The position numbers and the translations under genes were made by a program. This document shows, in pieces, positions 7,679 through 15,199 of a DNA stretch of 43,362 nucleotides. The notes beneath the pieces were generated by a model. It did not search any database, was not told where the DNA came from, and was given only the letters and a program-made list of their open reading frames with translations. Source of the stretch: Caulobacteraceae bacterium (GTDB lineage: Bacteria; Pseudomonadota; Alphaproteobacteria; Caulobacterales; Caulobacteraceae); the NCBI GenBank assembly GCA_027487945.1, contig JAIYCQ010000046.1:1-43362 (forward strand), written 5' to 3'. How positions within the stretch are numbered: the stretch's first letter is position 1; every line of letters begins with the position of its first letter.

Positions 7679-9340
7679 ATGGCGGACACCGCGGCGACAC
7701 AGCCGGACGCTGAACCGAAAACGTCGATGAGGACGGTGGTGGCGGCCTCGTCGGCCGGGACGGCGTTCGAGTGGTACGACTTCTTCGTCTTCGGCGCCCT
7801 GACCACCATCATCGGCAAGAACTTCTTCTCCGAACTGGGCGAGACCGCCGGGGTGCTGGCGGCGCTGGCCCTGTTCGGCGCCGGCTTCTTCTTCCGCCCG
7901 CTCGGGGCGCTGATCTTCGGTCGCATCGGCGACAAGAGCGGCCGCAAGGGCGCCTTCCTGATCACGGTCATCATGATGGGCGCGGCGACCTTCGCCATCG
8001 GTCTGCTGCCGACCTTCGAACAGGCGGGCATCATCGCCCCGATCCTGCTGATCATCATGCGGATCATCCAGGGCACGGCTCTGGGCGGCGAGTACGGCGG
8101 CGCGGCCATCTATGTCGCCGAGCACGCCCCCGACCATCGGCGCGGCCTCATGACCGGCTGGATCCAGACCTCGGCCGCCTTCGGCCTGTTCGGCGCCCTG
8201 ATCGTCATCCTCGCGACCCGCACCGTGCTGGGTGAAGAGGCCTTCACGGCCTGGGGCTGGCGCATCCCGTTCCTGGTCTCCGTCGGCCTGCTGGGCGTGT
8301 CGGTCTTCATGCGGATGAAGTTGTCCGAGAGCCCCTCCTTCCAGAAGCTGAAGGAGAGCGGCGAGGCGACCAAGGCGCCCTTCAAGGAAGCCTTCGGTCA
8401 GTGGAAGAACCTGAAGACCGTGCTCATCGCCCTGACGGCGGTGATGTTCGCCCAGGGGGCGGTCTGGTACTGCGCCTTCTTCTACGCCCCGATCTTCCTG
8501 GAGCGGTTCCTGAAGGTCGATCCGCGGACGGTGAACCTGCTGATCATGGCCGCCACCGCCGCCAGCGCGCCGCTCTACATCTTCTTCGGCTGGCTGTCGG
8601 ACCGGGTCGGCCGCAAGTGGGTGCTGTGGTTCGGCATGACGCTGGCGCTGGTCGCCTTCTTCCCGGGCTTCCACATGATGTCGACCTTCGCCAATCCCGC
8701 CCTGGCCGAGGCGGAGGCCAGGACGCCGGTGATGGTCATCGCCGATCCGGCCACCTGCAACCTGCAGTTCGACCCGGTCGGCAAGGCGAAGTTCGTCACC
8801 TCCTGCGACATCGCCAAGAGCACCCTGGCCAACGCCGGCATCTCCTACCAGAACAACACCGCCCTGCCGGGAGCCACCGCATCGGTGACGGTCGGCGGCG
8901 TGACGGTGCCCGCCTTCGAGGGCGCGGGCATGGACGCGGCGGCGCTGAAGGCGGCCAAGGCCGACTTCGAGACGCGCCTCAAGGCCGCCCTGGTGGAGGC
9001 CGGCTACCCGACCAGCGCCACCGCCGAGCGGATGAACCTGCCCGGACTGTTCGCGGTGCTGATGGTGTTCGTGGTCGCCGCCACCGCCCTCTACGGGCCC
9101 CAGGCCTCGGCCCTGGTCGAGCTGTTTCCGACGCGGGTGCGGTATACGGCCCTGTCGCTGCCCTACCATGTGGGCACCGGCTGGGTCGGCGGCTTCGTGC
9201 CCTTCACGGCCTTCGCCATCGTGGCCGCCACCGGCGACATCTACGCCGGCCTCTGGTATCCGTTCATCTTTACACTGATCAGCGTGGTCGCCACCCTGCT
9301 CCTGCTGCCCGAGACCCGGGGCCGGTCGCTGGACTTCTAG
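7679..9340 (+). CDS. MHS-type MFS transporter with extra periplasmic domain
   Basis: The 553-residue inner-membrane transporter resembles the metabolite:H+ symporter family (KgtP, ProP, ShiA). It has FEWYDFFVFG at the first helix, GRIGDKSGRKGAF between helices 2 and 3, GGEYGGAAIYVAE in helix 4, and GWLSDRVGRKW between helices 8 and 9. The C-terminal LLLPETRGRSLDF is typical of the superfamily. Family members usually have 420-450 residues. The surplus is one hydrophilic insert of about 110 residues (roughly 340-452) between helices 9 and 10, predicted to face the periplasm, with two cysteines (C360, C376). The ATG has GGGGG about eight bases upstream. Its stop overlaps the convergent modB stop (CTAG). 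The substrate is probably an organic acid or zwitterion but is unknown. Confidence 0.88.
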   Translation: MADTAATQPDAEPKTSMRTVVAASSAGTAFEWYDFFVFGALTTIIGKNFFSELGETAGVLAALALFGAGFFFRPLGALIFGRIGDKSGRKGAFLITVIMMGAATFAIGLLPTFEQAGIIAPILLIIMRIIQGTALGGEYGGAAIYVAEHAPDHRRGLMTGWIQTSAAFGLFGALIVILATRTVLGEEAFTAWGWRIPFLVSVGLLGVSVFMRMKLSESPSFQKLKESGEATKAPFKEAFGQWKNLKTVLIALTAVMFAQGAVWYCAFFYAPIFLERFLKVDPRTVNLLIMAATAASAPLYIFFGWLSDRVGRKWVLWFGMTLALVAFFPGFHMMSTFANPALAEAEARTPVMVIADPATCNLQFDPVGKAKFVTSCDIAKSTLANAGISYQNNTALPGATASVTVGGVTVPAFEGAGMDAAALKAAKADFETRLKAALVEAGYPTSATAERMNLPGLFAVLMVFVVAATALYGPQASALVELFPTRVRYTALSLPYHVGTGWVGGFVPFTAFAIVAATGDIYAGLWYPFIFTLISVVATLLLLPETRGRSLDF

Positions 9341-10023
9341 CGGCGACGCTGTTCCACGGCCCGGGTCAGGGCGTTGGAGGCGAACACCGCCGCCACGGCG
9401 ATCGCGGTGGCGACGCCGCACAGCGCCAGCGCCCGGGCCTCGCCCCCGGGCAGCTGGGTCGCTTGGTAGATCGCGGTCGGCAGGGTCAGGGTTTCCCCCG
9501 GGATGGCGGCGGCGAAGGTGATGGTGGCCCCGAACTCGCCCAGGGCCTTGGCGAAGCCCAGCACCACCGCGCCCAGGATTCCCGGCCCGGCCAGGGGCAG
9601 GGTGACCCGCAGCAGGCGCGGCAGCACGCCTGCGCCCAGGGTGCGGGCCGTCTCGTCGACCTCCGGATCGATGGCCTCGATGGCCAGACGCATCGGGCGG
9701 ACGAGCAGCGGGAAGGCCATCACCGCCGCCGCCAGCGCCGCCCCGGTCCAGTCGAACACGAAGACGATCCCGACCTCGGCCAGAATCGACCCGACCGGTC
9801 CGTTGCGGCCCAGCAGGATGAGCAGGCCATAGCCCGTCGCCACGGGCGGCAGCACCAGCGGCAGATGAACCAGCGCGTCCAGCGCGGAGCGGCCGGGGAA
9901 CCGCCCCCGGGCGAGGGCAAGGGCGACGGCGAAGGCCGGCGGCAGGGCGGCGAGGGTGGCGACCGCCGCCACCTTCAGCGACAGCAGCACGGCGGCCCCG
10001 TCCTCGGGCGTCAGCAGGCTCAC
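9337..10023 (-). CDS. modB: molybdate ABC transporter permease ModB
   Basis: The 228-residue inner-membrane permease forms the channel of the molybdate ABC importer. It has the expected five to six hydrophobic segments, the LPLVLPPVATGYGLL motif of ModB, and the ABC-permease EAA loop in ETARTLGAGVLPRLLRVTLPLAGPGI. KALGEFGATITFAAAIPGET further matches ModB. It starts with a GTG overlapping the stop of the preceding siroheme gene by four bases (GTGA), so it is probably the last gene of that operon. ModA (binding protein) and ModC (ATPase) are not in the window. The neighbouring moa genes and the molybdenum hydroxylase make molybdate a better call than sulfate or thiosulfate. Confidence 0.9.
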   Translation of the reverse strand: MSLLTPEDGAAVLLSLKVAAVATLAALPPAFAVALALARGRFPGRSALDALVHLPLVLPPVATGYGLLILLGRNGPVGSILAEVGIVFVFDWTGAALAAAVMAFPLLVRPMRLAIEAIDPEVDETARTLGAGVLPRLLRVTLPLAGPGILGAVVLGFAKALGEFGATITFAAAIPGETLTLPTAIYQATQLPGGEARALALCGVATAIAVAAVFASNALTRAVEQRRR

Positions 10024-10907
10024 GACGGCGCGGCGAGCAGGACCTCGACCGCGACCCCGGCCGCGGCCAGGGCCTTCAGGTCGCGCGGATCGAGCGGGCC
10101 GGTGATCAGCCGCACCACCTGCCGTCCGGCCTGGGCCAGGGCGACCAGCGACTCGGGCGAGGCCTCGTCGGCCAGGCGGTCGGCGTCGCGACGGGCCATG
10201 GCCAGGACGCCGGGATCCACGTCCGCGGGAATGACCAGCACGTCGGCCTCGGCCAGCGCCCGGCTGGCGCGAAGGGTCAGAAGGTCGGCCGGGCCGCGGC
10301 CGGCGACGAAGCGGACCCGGCCGACGGCCTTGCCGCCATTGGCGATCGCCTCACCGAACAGCCGGTCGGCGGTGGCCATGTCGCCGGCCATGGCCGCCTC
10401 GGCGGCGGGGCTGGCCAGCATGTCGCGCAGGAAGGCGCGGCGCTGGGTCAGGTCGGGGATGGCTGCGCGCACAGCGGCCTGGTTGCGGCGCAGCAGCGCG
10501 GCGACCTTGCCGGCCCCTTCGGGCACGCGGGTCTCGATGGCGTTGCGGATCAGCGAGGCGAGCAGCGGCGCCGACCCCGCCGTGCCGACGGCGGCGACGA
10601 CCTCGCCCCGGTCGACCAGGGCCGGGGTGTGGAAGTCCGACAGCGCGGGATGGTCGACGACATTGACCAGCGCCCGCGCCGCCCGGGCCGCGCCGGCCGC
10701 GGCCTGGACGAACAGCTCGTCGCCGGCGATGAAGGCCAGGCTCGCGCCGCTGTAGGAGCCCGGCAGGAAGGCGGTCGGCCCCTCGACCCGGACCAGGAGG
10801 GCGGGAGATCCGTCGAACAGGCGCGCCTTGGCGTCCGCCGCCTCACCCGCGCCGGCGATCACGACCTTGCGCCCGGCCAGGGGGAAGTAGGCGGGAAAGA
10901 CGTCCAC
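10020..10907 (-). CDS. cysG: siroheme synthase N-domain (precorrin-2 dehydrogenase/ferrochelatase) with truncated methylase-like tail
   Basis: Of the 295 residues, about 1-195 match the CysG N-terminal half, which oxidises precorrin-2 with NAD+ and inserts Fe2+ to make siroheme. The Rossmann start is FPAYFPLAGRKVVIAGAGEAADAKARL, and NVVDHPALSDFHTPALVDRG and TAGSAPLLASLIRN follow. From about residue 195 the sequence resembles only the first half of uroporphyrinogen-III methylase. GRVRFVAGRGPADLLTLRA aligns with the usual GxVxLVGAGPGDPDLLT, and RQVVRLITG with the usual VVRLKGGDP, before the protein ends. The SAM-binding loops are altered and the C-terminal half is absent, so the tail is unlikely to methylate. 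The start is a GTG with GGAG nearby. It is co-oriented with cytochrome c, MliC-like and modB genes. A separate methylase would be needed to supply precorrin-2. Confidence 0.8.
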   Translation of the reverse strand: MDVFPAYFPLAGRKVVIAGAGEAADAKARLFDGSPALLVRVEGPTAFLPGSYSGASLAFIAGDELFVQAAAGAARAARALVNVVDHPALSDFHTPALVDRGEVVAAVGTAGSAPLLASLIRNAIETRVPEGAGKVAALLRRNQAAVRAAIPDLTQRRAFLRDMLASPAAEAAMAGDMATADRLFGEAIANGGKAVGRVRFVAGRGPADLLTLRASRALAEADVLVIPADVDPGVLAMARRDADRLADEASPESLVALAQAGRQVVRLITGPLDPRDLKALAAAGVAVEVLLAAPS

Positions 10908-10917
10908 AGGCGCTCCG

Positions 10918-11238
10918 TCAGCCCGCGCGGCAGTTGCTGTAGGGGCCGCCGGGGAATCCCGACAGGGTGGCGGTCTCGCCCTTGCCCCAGATCTCGAAGT
11001 CGCCCGCTGCGTAGCGGGCCCCGGACGCCGAGCGGGCCCCCGGCAGCGACCGGGTCACGCCGCCTGCCGTGACCTTCACCCGGTCGCCCGGCTGGTTCCA
11101 GGCGGCGGTGAACCCCTTGCCGCCGGCGCAGCTGTAGCGCAGCGCGTCGCTGGTCGAGCCGGGCGCGGCCTCGACGCTGGCGCAGCCCGCCGCGACCACG
11201 GTCGTGAGGGCCAGGGCGATGATGAGGGTCCGGCGCAT
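10918..11238 (-). CDS. MliC-like secreted lipoprotein
   Basis: The 106-residue protein begins with a lipoprotein-type signal (MRRTLIIALALTTVVAAGC; lipid-modified Cys at 19). The rest fits the MliC family (membrane-bound lysozyme inhibitor of c-type lysozyme). It has YSCAGGKGFTAAW, then DRVKVTAGG, LPGARSASGARYA, an EIWGKGETATL segment, and a final YSNC that would pair with the first Cys. MliC proteins sit in the periplasm or outer membrane and block lysozyme through the SG(x)xY loop, here SASGARY. It is ten bases from the siroheme gene and nine from the cytochrome gene. A lysozyme-inhibitor function in this operon is odd, so the fold is surer than the role. Confidence 0.7.
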   Translation of the reverse strand: MRRTLIIALALTTVVAAGCASVEAAPGSTSDALRYSCAGGKGFTAAWNQPGDRVKVTAGGVTRSLPGARSASGARYAAGDFEIWGKGETATLSGFPGGPYSNCRAG

Positions 11239-11247
11239 GGCGCTCCG

Positions 11248-11601
11248 CTACTTCTGGGTCTTCAGATAGGTGATGATCGCCGTCCGCGCCTGCGGACTCC
11301 CCACCCGATTGAACATCCTGGTGCCGGGGGCGTATCCGGTCGGGTTGGTCAGATAGGCGTCCAGCGCCGCATCGGTCCAGGTTCCGCCCTTCTTCGTCAG
11401 GCCCGGCGAGTAGCTGTAGCCCGGGGCCGAGGCCAGTTTGCGGCCCGCGACGCCCTTCAGGGTCGGACCGGCCGGCGTGCTGGCGCCGGTCAGGCTGTGA
11501 CAGGTCTTGCACTGGATGTTGTAGAGGGCGGCGCCGTCCTGGGCGGCCGCCGGAAGGGCGATACAGGTCAGGGTCAGGGTCGCGGCGATGATGAGGCGCA
11601 T
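11248..11601 (-). CDS. small periplasmic c-type cytochrome
   Basis: The 117-residue precursor has a Sec signal peptide (about residues 1-20, ending LPAAAQ). The heme motif is CKTCH (C31, C34, H35), and M96 in GTRMFN is the probable distal ligand. LYNIQCKTCHSL, GPTLKGVAGRK and a final helix TAIITYLKTQK match class I cytochromes of the c2/c550 type. It carries one electron at a time in the periplasm. The gene faces away from iorAB across a shared 181-base gap. Isoquinoline- and aldehyde-type molybdenum hydroxylases of this class commonly pass electrons to c-type cytochromes, so it is a plausible acceptor for IorAB. It is the first gene of a four-gene minus-strand operon. Confidence 0.9.
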   Translation of the reverse strand: MRLIIAATLTLTCIALPAAAQDGAALYNIQCKTCHSLTGASTPAGPTLKGVAGRKLASAPGYSYSPGLTKKGGTWTDAALDAYLTNPTGYAPGTRMFNRVGSPQARTAIITYLKTQK

Positions 11602-11708
11602 GGGGGGAAGCTCCGGCTTGCCCGGCCAGACTACCCCGGCTTGCCGCCCGGTGGAAACGCTGGACAGGCCGCCGGCGGCCCCAGAAAAATTCGCTGGCCA
11701 GCCCCCGG

Positions 11709-11723
11709 CTTAACAACGTTAAG
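11709..11723. promoter_or_regulatory. inverted repeat CTTAAC-AAC-GTTAAG between cytochrome and iorA genes
   Basis: A perfect 6-3-6 inverted repeat lies 60 bases before iorA in the intergenic region shared with the cytochrome gene. It is AT-rich against a very GC-rich background, as expected for an operator. The two TTAA cores are five bases apart, so it does not fit the seven-base spacing of a CtrA box. The regulator is unknown. Confidence 0.45.
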
Positions 11724-11782
11724 ATGGAGGGTGTCGTGGGCGCAGGGCGCTTCGCGAGGGATCAGATGAGGCAGGCCTGCGC

Positions 11783-12253
11783 ATGGCGATCGCATTCGAA
11801 CTGAACGGCAAGGCGGTGTCCGTCACCGCCGAGGAAGACACCCCCCTGCTGTGGGTCATCCGGGATGAGCTGGGGCTCACCGGCACGAAGTACGGCTGCG
11901 GCGTAGCCCAGTGCGGCGCCTGCACGGTGCATGTGAACGGCCAGCCCGCACGGTCCTGCTCGACCCCGGTCAGCGTTGTGGCCGGAATGAAGATCACCAC
12001 CATCGAGGGCCTCGGCGGTTTCCATCCGGTCCAGCAGGCCTGGGTCAAGGCCGACGTTCCGCAGTGCGGCTACTGCCAGTCCGGTCAGATCATGAGCGCG
12101 GTCGCCCTGCTCAGCGAGAACAAGGCGCCCAGCGACGCCGACATCGACGCGGCCATGGCCGGGAACATCTGCCGCTGCGGGACCTATCAGCGCATCCGCG
12201 CGGCCATCAAGGACGCGGCCGGCATCGCCGCCGCCCTGCCGGCCAAGGCGTGA
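11783..12253 (+). CDS. iorA: molybdenum hydroxylase small [2Fe-2S] subunit (IorA-like)
   Basis: The 156-residue protein is the iron-sulfur subunit of a two-subunit xanthine-oxidase-family hydroxylase. Residues 1-75 form a plant-ferredoxin-type domain with C39, C44, C47 (CGVAQCGAC) and C59 holding one [2Fe-2S] cluster. Residues 76-150 form the helical domain with C95, C98, C130 and C132 (CGYC, CRC) holding the second cluster. It passes electrons from the molybdenum site of IorB to an outside acceptor. There is no separate FAD subunit gene, which fits the IorAB (isoquinoline 1-oxidoreductase) and aldehyde dehydrogenase type. iorB begins 12 bases downstream. The substrate cannot be read from the sequence. 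Confidence 0.9.
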   Translation: MAIAFELNGKAVSVTAEEDTPLLWVIRDELGLTGTKYGCGVAQCGACTVHVNGQPARSCSTPVSVVAGMKITTIEGLGGFHPVQQAWVKADVPQCGYCQSGQIMSAVALLSENKAPSDADIDAAMAGNICRCGTYQRIRAAIKDAAGIAAALPAKA

Positions 12254-12264
12254 GGAACCTCATC

Positions 12265-14436
12265 ATGAACGCGCACACCCCCGCCGCAAAAGCCGCTCCG
12301 TCCCGCCGCGAGGTTCTGGTCGTCGGCGCCGTGGTCGCCGGTAGCAGCCTGCTGGTCGGCTGCTCCATGGGCGATCTGATGAGCCTCGGCTCGGAGGCCG
12401 AGTTCGGGGCCTTCGGACCCTTCATCAAGATCACGGACGACGGCCAGGTGACGGTCGTCTCCAAACATATCGAGTTCGGCCAGGGCAGCCACGCCGGTCT
12501 GGCGGCCATCGTCGCCGAGGAGCTGGACGCCGACTGGAACCGCGTCCGGGTCGAGCAGGCTCCCGCCGTCGCCAAGGCCTACGCCAACTCGGCCATGGGC
12601 GTTCAGGGCACCGGCGGCAGCACCGCCATCGCCAACAGCTGGACCCAGCTGCGCACCGCCGGCGCCGCCGCGCGGGCGATGTTCGTGGAGGCCGCGGCCA
12701 AGAAGTTCGGCGTTCCCGCCGGCCAGATCACGGTCAAGGACAGCGTCGTCAGCGGCGGCGGTCAGTCCGCGACCTTCGCCGAACTGCTGTTCGACGCCAG
12801 CAAGATCAAGCCGCCGAAGGACCCGGTCCTCAAGGACCCCGGGACCTTCACCCTGATCGGCAGCGACCGGGTTCGCCGCAAGGACAGCCAGGTCAAGAGC
12901 GACGGCTCCGCCCGCTTCACGCTCGACGTCAAGGAGGACGGTCTGCTGACCGCCGTGGTCGCCCACGCCCCGCGCTTCGGCGGCAAGGTGAAGAGCTTCG
13001 ACGACACCGCAGCCCGCAAGGTCAAGGGCGTGGTCGACGTCGTCGAGATCCCGAGCGGTGTCGCCGTCCTGGCCACCGGAACCTGGGCGGCGCTGAAGGG
13101 CCGCGAGGCGCTGAAGGTCGAGTGGGACGAGTCAAAGGCCGAGACCCGGTCGTCCGACCAGATCCTGGCCGAGTTTCGCGCCATCGCCGGCGGCAAGGGT
13201 CCGGCTGACCTCAAATGGGCGGCGTTCGACTCCAGGGGCGACATCGCCGGCGCGGCGGGCGAGGCCTTCGAGGCGACCTACGACTTCCCCTACCTGGCCC
13301 ATGCGTCGATGGAGCCCATGAACTGCGTGGCTCTGGTCGAGGGCAACAACGCCACCCTGACCTTCGGCTCGCAGTCGCCGACGCTCGACCAGCTCAACAC
13401 GGCCAGGATCGTCGGCAACCTGCCCGGCGCGATCAAGATCGAGACCCTGTTCGCCGGCGGTTCGTTCGGCCGCCGGGCCAACTTCCAGTCCGATTTCGTG
13501 GTGGAGTGCGTCCACATCGCCAAGAAGGCGGGCAAGGGCAAGCCGGTGAAGCTGGTCTGGACGCGCGAGGACGACATGCGCGCCGGCTACTTCCGGCCCA
13601 TCGTCCACCATGCGGTCAAGGTCACGGTCGACAAGGACGGCTACCCGGCGACCTGGACCCACCGCATCGTGACCCAGTCGCTGATGAAGGGGTCGCCCAC
13701 GGGCGTGCCCGAGCTGGACGAGACCGCCGTCGAGGGGACCAAGGGTTCGCCCTATCTGAAGGCCACGCCGGTCGTCGACGCCAAGGTCGCCCTGCCGGAC
13801 GTCGGGGTGCCGGTGCTGTGGTGGCGGTCCGTGGGCGCGACCCATACCGCCCATGTCATGGAGCACACCATCGACCAGCTGGCCCGCAAGGCCGGCAAGG
13901 ATCCGGTCGAGTACCGCCGCGTGCTGTTCACCCGGGCCGGGGCCAAACGGCACCTGGCGGTCCTCGACCTGGCCCTGTCCAAGGCCGGGCCCGTTCCCGC
14001 CGGGCAGCACCGCGGCGTGGCCGTGCATGAGAGCTTCGGCTCCGTGGTCGCCCAGATCGCCGACGTCAGCCTGGTCGAGGGCGCCGATCCGAAGGTCAAC
14101 CGCGTGGTCACCGCCATCGATTGCGGCACGGCCATCTCGCCCAACCAGATCGCGGCCCAGATGGAGGGTGGCACCTGCTACGGCCTGTCGGCGGCCCTCT
14201 ACGGCGAGACCACGCTGAAGGACGGGGCGGTCGAACAGACCAACTTCGACAGCTATCGCGTGCTCCGGATGACCGAGGCGCCGACCGTCGAGACCCACAT
14301 CCTGCCCTCGTCCAACCCGCCCAGCGGCGTGGGCGAGCCCGGCACGCCGGTGATCACCGCCGCCCTGGCCAACGCCATGCTGGCGGCCGGTCAGGCGCCG
14401 GTGACCCGGCTGCCGATCGTGCGGGCGGTGGTCTAG
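12265..14436 (+). CDS. iorB: molybdenum hydroxylase large subunit, molybdopterin-binding (IorB-like)
   Basis: The 723-residue catalytic subunit resembles isoquinoline 1-oxidoreductase beta. Residues 1-35 hold a twin-arginine-like signal (SRREVLVVGAVVAGSSLLVGC), suggesting export of the folded IorAB pair to the periplasm, perhaps with a lipid anchor at the Cys. Typical motifs follow: HIEFGQGSHAGLAAIVAEELD, QGTGGSTA, ETLFAGGSFGRRA, VLWWRSVGATHTAHVMEHTID, and the C-terminal GVGEPGTP whose Glu (E691) is the usual catalytic base. The ATG at 12265 is preceded by GAGG. The enzyme hydroxylates an aromatic N-heterocycle or oxidises an aldehyde using water; which one is not clear. Genes for cofactor synthesis and XdhC nearby fit its cofactor needs. 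Confidence 0.9.
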   Translation: MNAHTPAAKAAPSRREVLVVGAVVAGSSLLVGCSMGDLMSLGSEAEFGAFGPFIKITDDGQVTVVSKHIEFGQGSHAGLAAIVAEELDADWNRVRVEQAPAVAKAYANSAMGVQGTGGSTAIANSWTQLRTAGAAARAMFVEAAAKKFGVPAGQITVKDSVVSGGGQSATFAELLFDASKIKPPKDPVLKDPGTFTLIGSDRVRRKDSQVKSDGSARFTLDVKEDGLLTAVVAHAPRFGGKVKSFDDTAARKVKGVVDVVEIPSGVAVLATGTWAALKGREALKVEWDESKAETRSSDQILAEFRAIAGGKGPADLKWAAFDSRGDIAGAAGEAFEATYDFPYLAHASMEPMNCVALVEGNNATLTFGSQSPTLDQLNTARIVGNLPGAIKIETLFAGGSFGRRANFQSDFVVECVHIAKKAGKGKPVKLVWTREDDMRAGYFRPIVHHAVKVTVDKDGYPATWTHRIVTQSLMKGSPTGVPELDETAVEGTKGSPYLKATPVVDAKVALPDVGVPVLWWRSVGATHTAHVMEHTIDQLARKAGKDPVEYRRVLFTRAGAKRHLAVLDLALSKAGPVPAGQHRGVAVHESFGSVVAQIADVSLVEGADPKVNRVVTAIDCGTAISPNQIAAQMEGGTCYGLSAALYGETTLKDGAVEQTNFDSYRVLRMTEAPTVETHILPSSNPPSGVGEPGTPVITAALANAMLAAGQAPVTRLPIVRAVV

Positions 14437-14454
14437 CGCCGTTTCGGGGGCATT

Positions 14455-14558
14455 GCGTCCTTCGACAGGCGCTTCGCGCGGCTCAGGAAGACATGGTTGG
14501 GCAACCTTCCAAACACGTCATCCTGAGCAGCCTGCGGAGCCGGCGTGTCGAGGGACGC
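14455..14558. repeat. REP-like inverted repeat pair between iorB and mocA
   Basis: Two copies of one imperfect repeat lie in opposite orientation in the gap between convergent genes. The copy at 14455-14495 begins GCGTCCTTCGACA and ends GCTCAGGAAGACATG. The reverse complement of 14514-14558 begins GCGTCCCTCGACA and ends GCTCAGGATGACGTG. Transcribed from either side, the pair could fold into a long hairpin with a loop of about 18 bases. This resembles extragenic REP/BIME elements and may end transcription of both genes. Confidence 0.6.
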
Positions 14559-14573
14559 AGGGCCTCTCCCTGC

Positions 14574-15170
14574 TCACCCGGCCTTCAGATCCACGTCGAA
14601 CAGCACACCCGCATCCTCGACGGGGACCAGAACCAGGTCCTCGCCCAGTGCGTCGAGCAGCTGGCCGCCGCCGCGGTCGCCGGTCTGGGTCTTCAGCACC
14701 GCGAACAGCTTCGCACCGAACAGCACAGGATGACCACGCCGCTCGCCATGAACCGGCGCGGCCGCCCAGGCGCCGGCGGCCAGCGCCTGCGCCAGCCTGG
14801 CCGACAGATCATGCGGCACCCGGGGCATGTCGCCGAGGAAGATGAAGGCGCCGGCGCAGTCGCGGGGCAGGCCCTCGACGCCCGCCCGCATCGAGGCGGC
14901 CATGCCTTCGGCGTGGTCCCGCGCATGGATCATCCGCAGGCGGCTGGTCTGGCCCGTGCGGCTGGCGAAACGGCTGGCCGCCTCCAGCACCCGCCCGTCG
15001 GCGCCCCAGACGACGCTGACGGTCCGGGCGGGCGAGGCGAAGGCCGCCGCCAGCGCCGCGTCGAGCAGGACGCCCTCGCCCCAGGGCGAGCTCAGCTTGC
15101 CGCCGCCGAAGCGTTTTCCCGCCCCGGCCGCCAGAACGATGGCGTCCAGCGCCTCTACCCCTGTCGCCAC
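14574..15170 (-). CDS. mocA: molybdenum cofactor cytidylyltransferase (MocA-like)
   Basis: The 198-residue NTP-transferase-3 protein carries [14 protein letters not shown] near residues 13-26, the nucleotide-binding loop. The RFG-K form is typical of MocA (CTP) rather than MobA (GTP, usually GGxSxRMGxDK). [21 protein letters not shown] and a D-R-G-G-G segment follow in the usual order. It would attach CMP to molybdopterin to make the MCD form used by xanthine-oxidase-family enzymes such as the adjacent IorAB. The C-terminus is short: the usual VDIDTPEDL-like end is cut to FDVDLKAG. The start is a GTG with a G-rich ribosome site, 29 bases from divergent moaA. Confidence 0.82.
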   Translation of the reverse strand: MATGVEALDAIVLAAGAGKRFGGGKLSSPWGEGVLLDAALAAAFASPARTVSVVWGADGRVLEAASRFASRTGQTSRLRMIHARDHAEGMAASMRAGVEGLPRDCAGAFIFLGDMPRVPHDLSARLAQALAAGAWAAAPVHGERRGHPVLFGAKLFAVLKTQTGDRGGGQLLDALGEDLVLVPVEDAGVLFDVDLKAG

Positions 15171-15199
15171 GTCGCCCCCCGGCTTATCTTGGCCCCCAG

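Noticed and set aside
11710..11722. CtrA box TTAA-N7-TTAA before iorA
   Set aside because: The two TTAA cores are five bases apart, not seven; it is kept only as an unassigned inverted repeat.
15171..15199. Moco riboswitch upstream of moaA
   Set aside because: Only 29 bases separate divergent mocA and moaA, which is too short for the motif.
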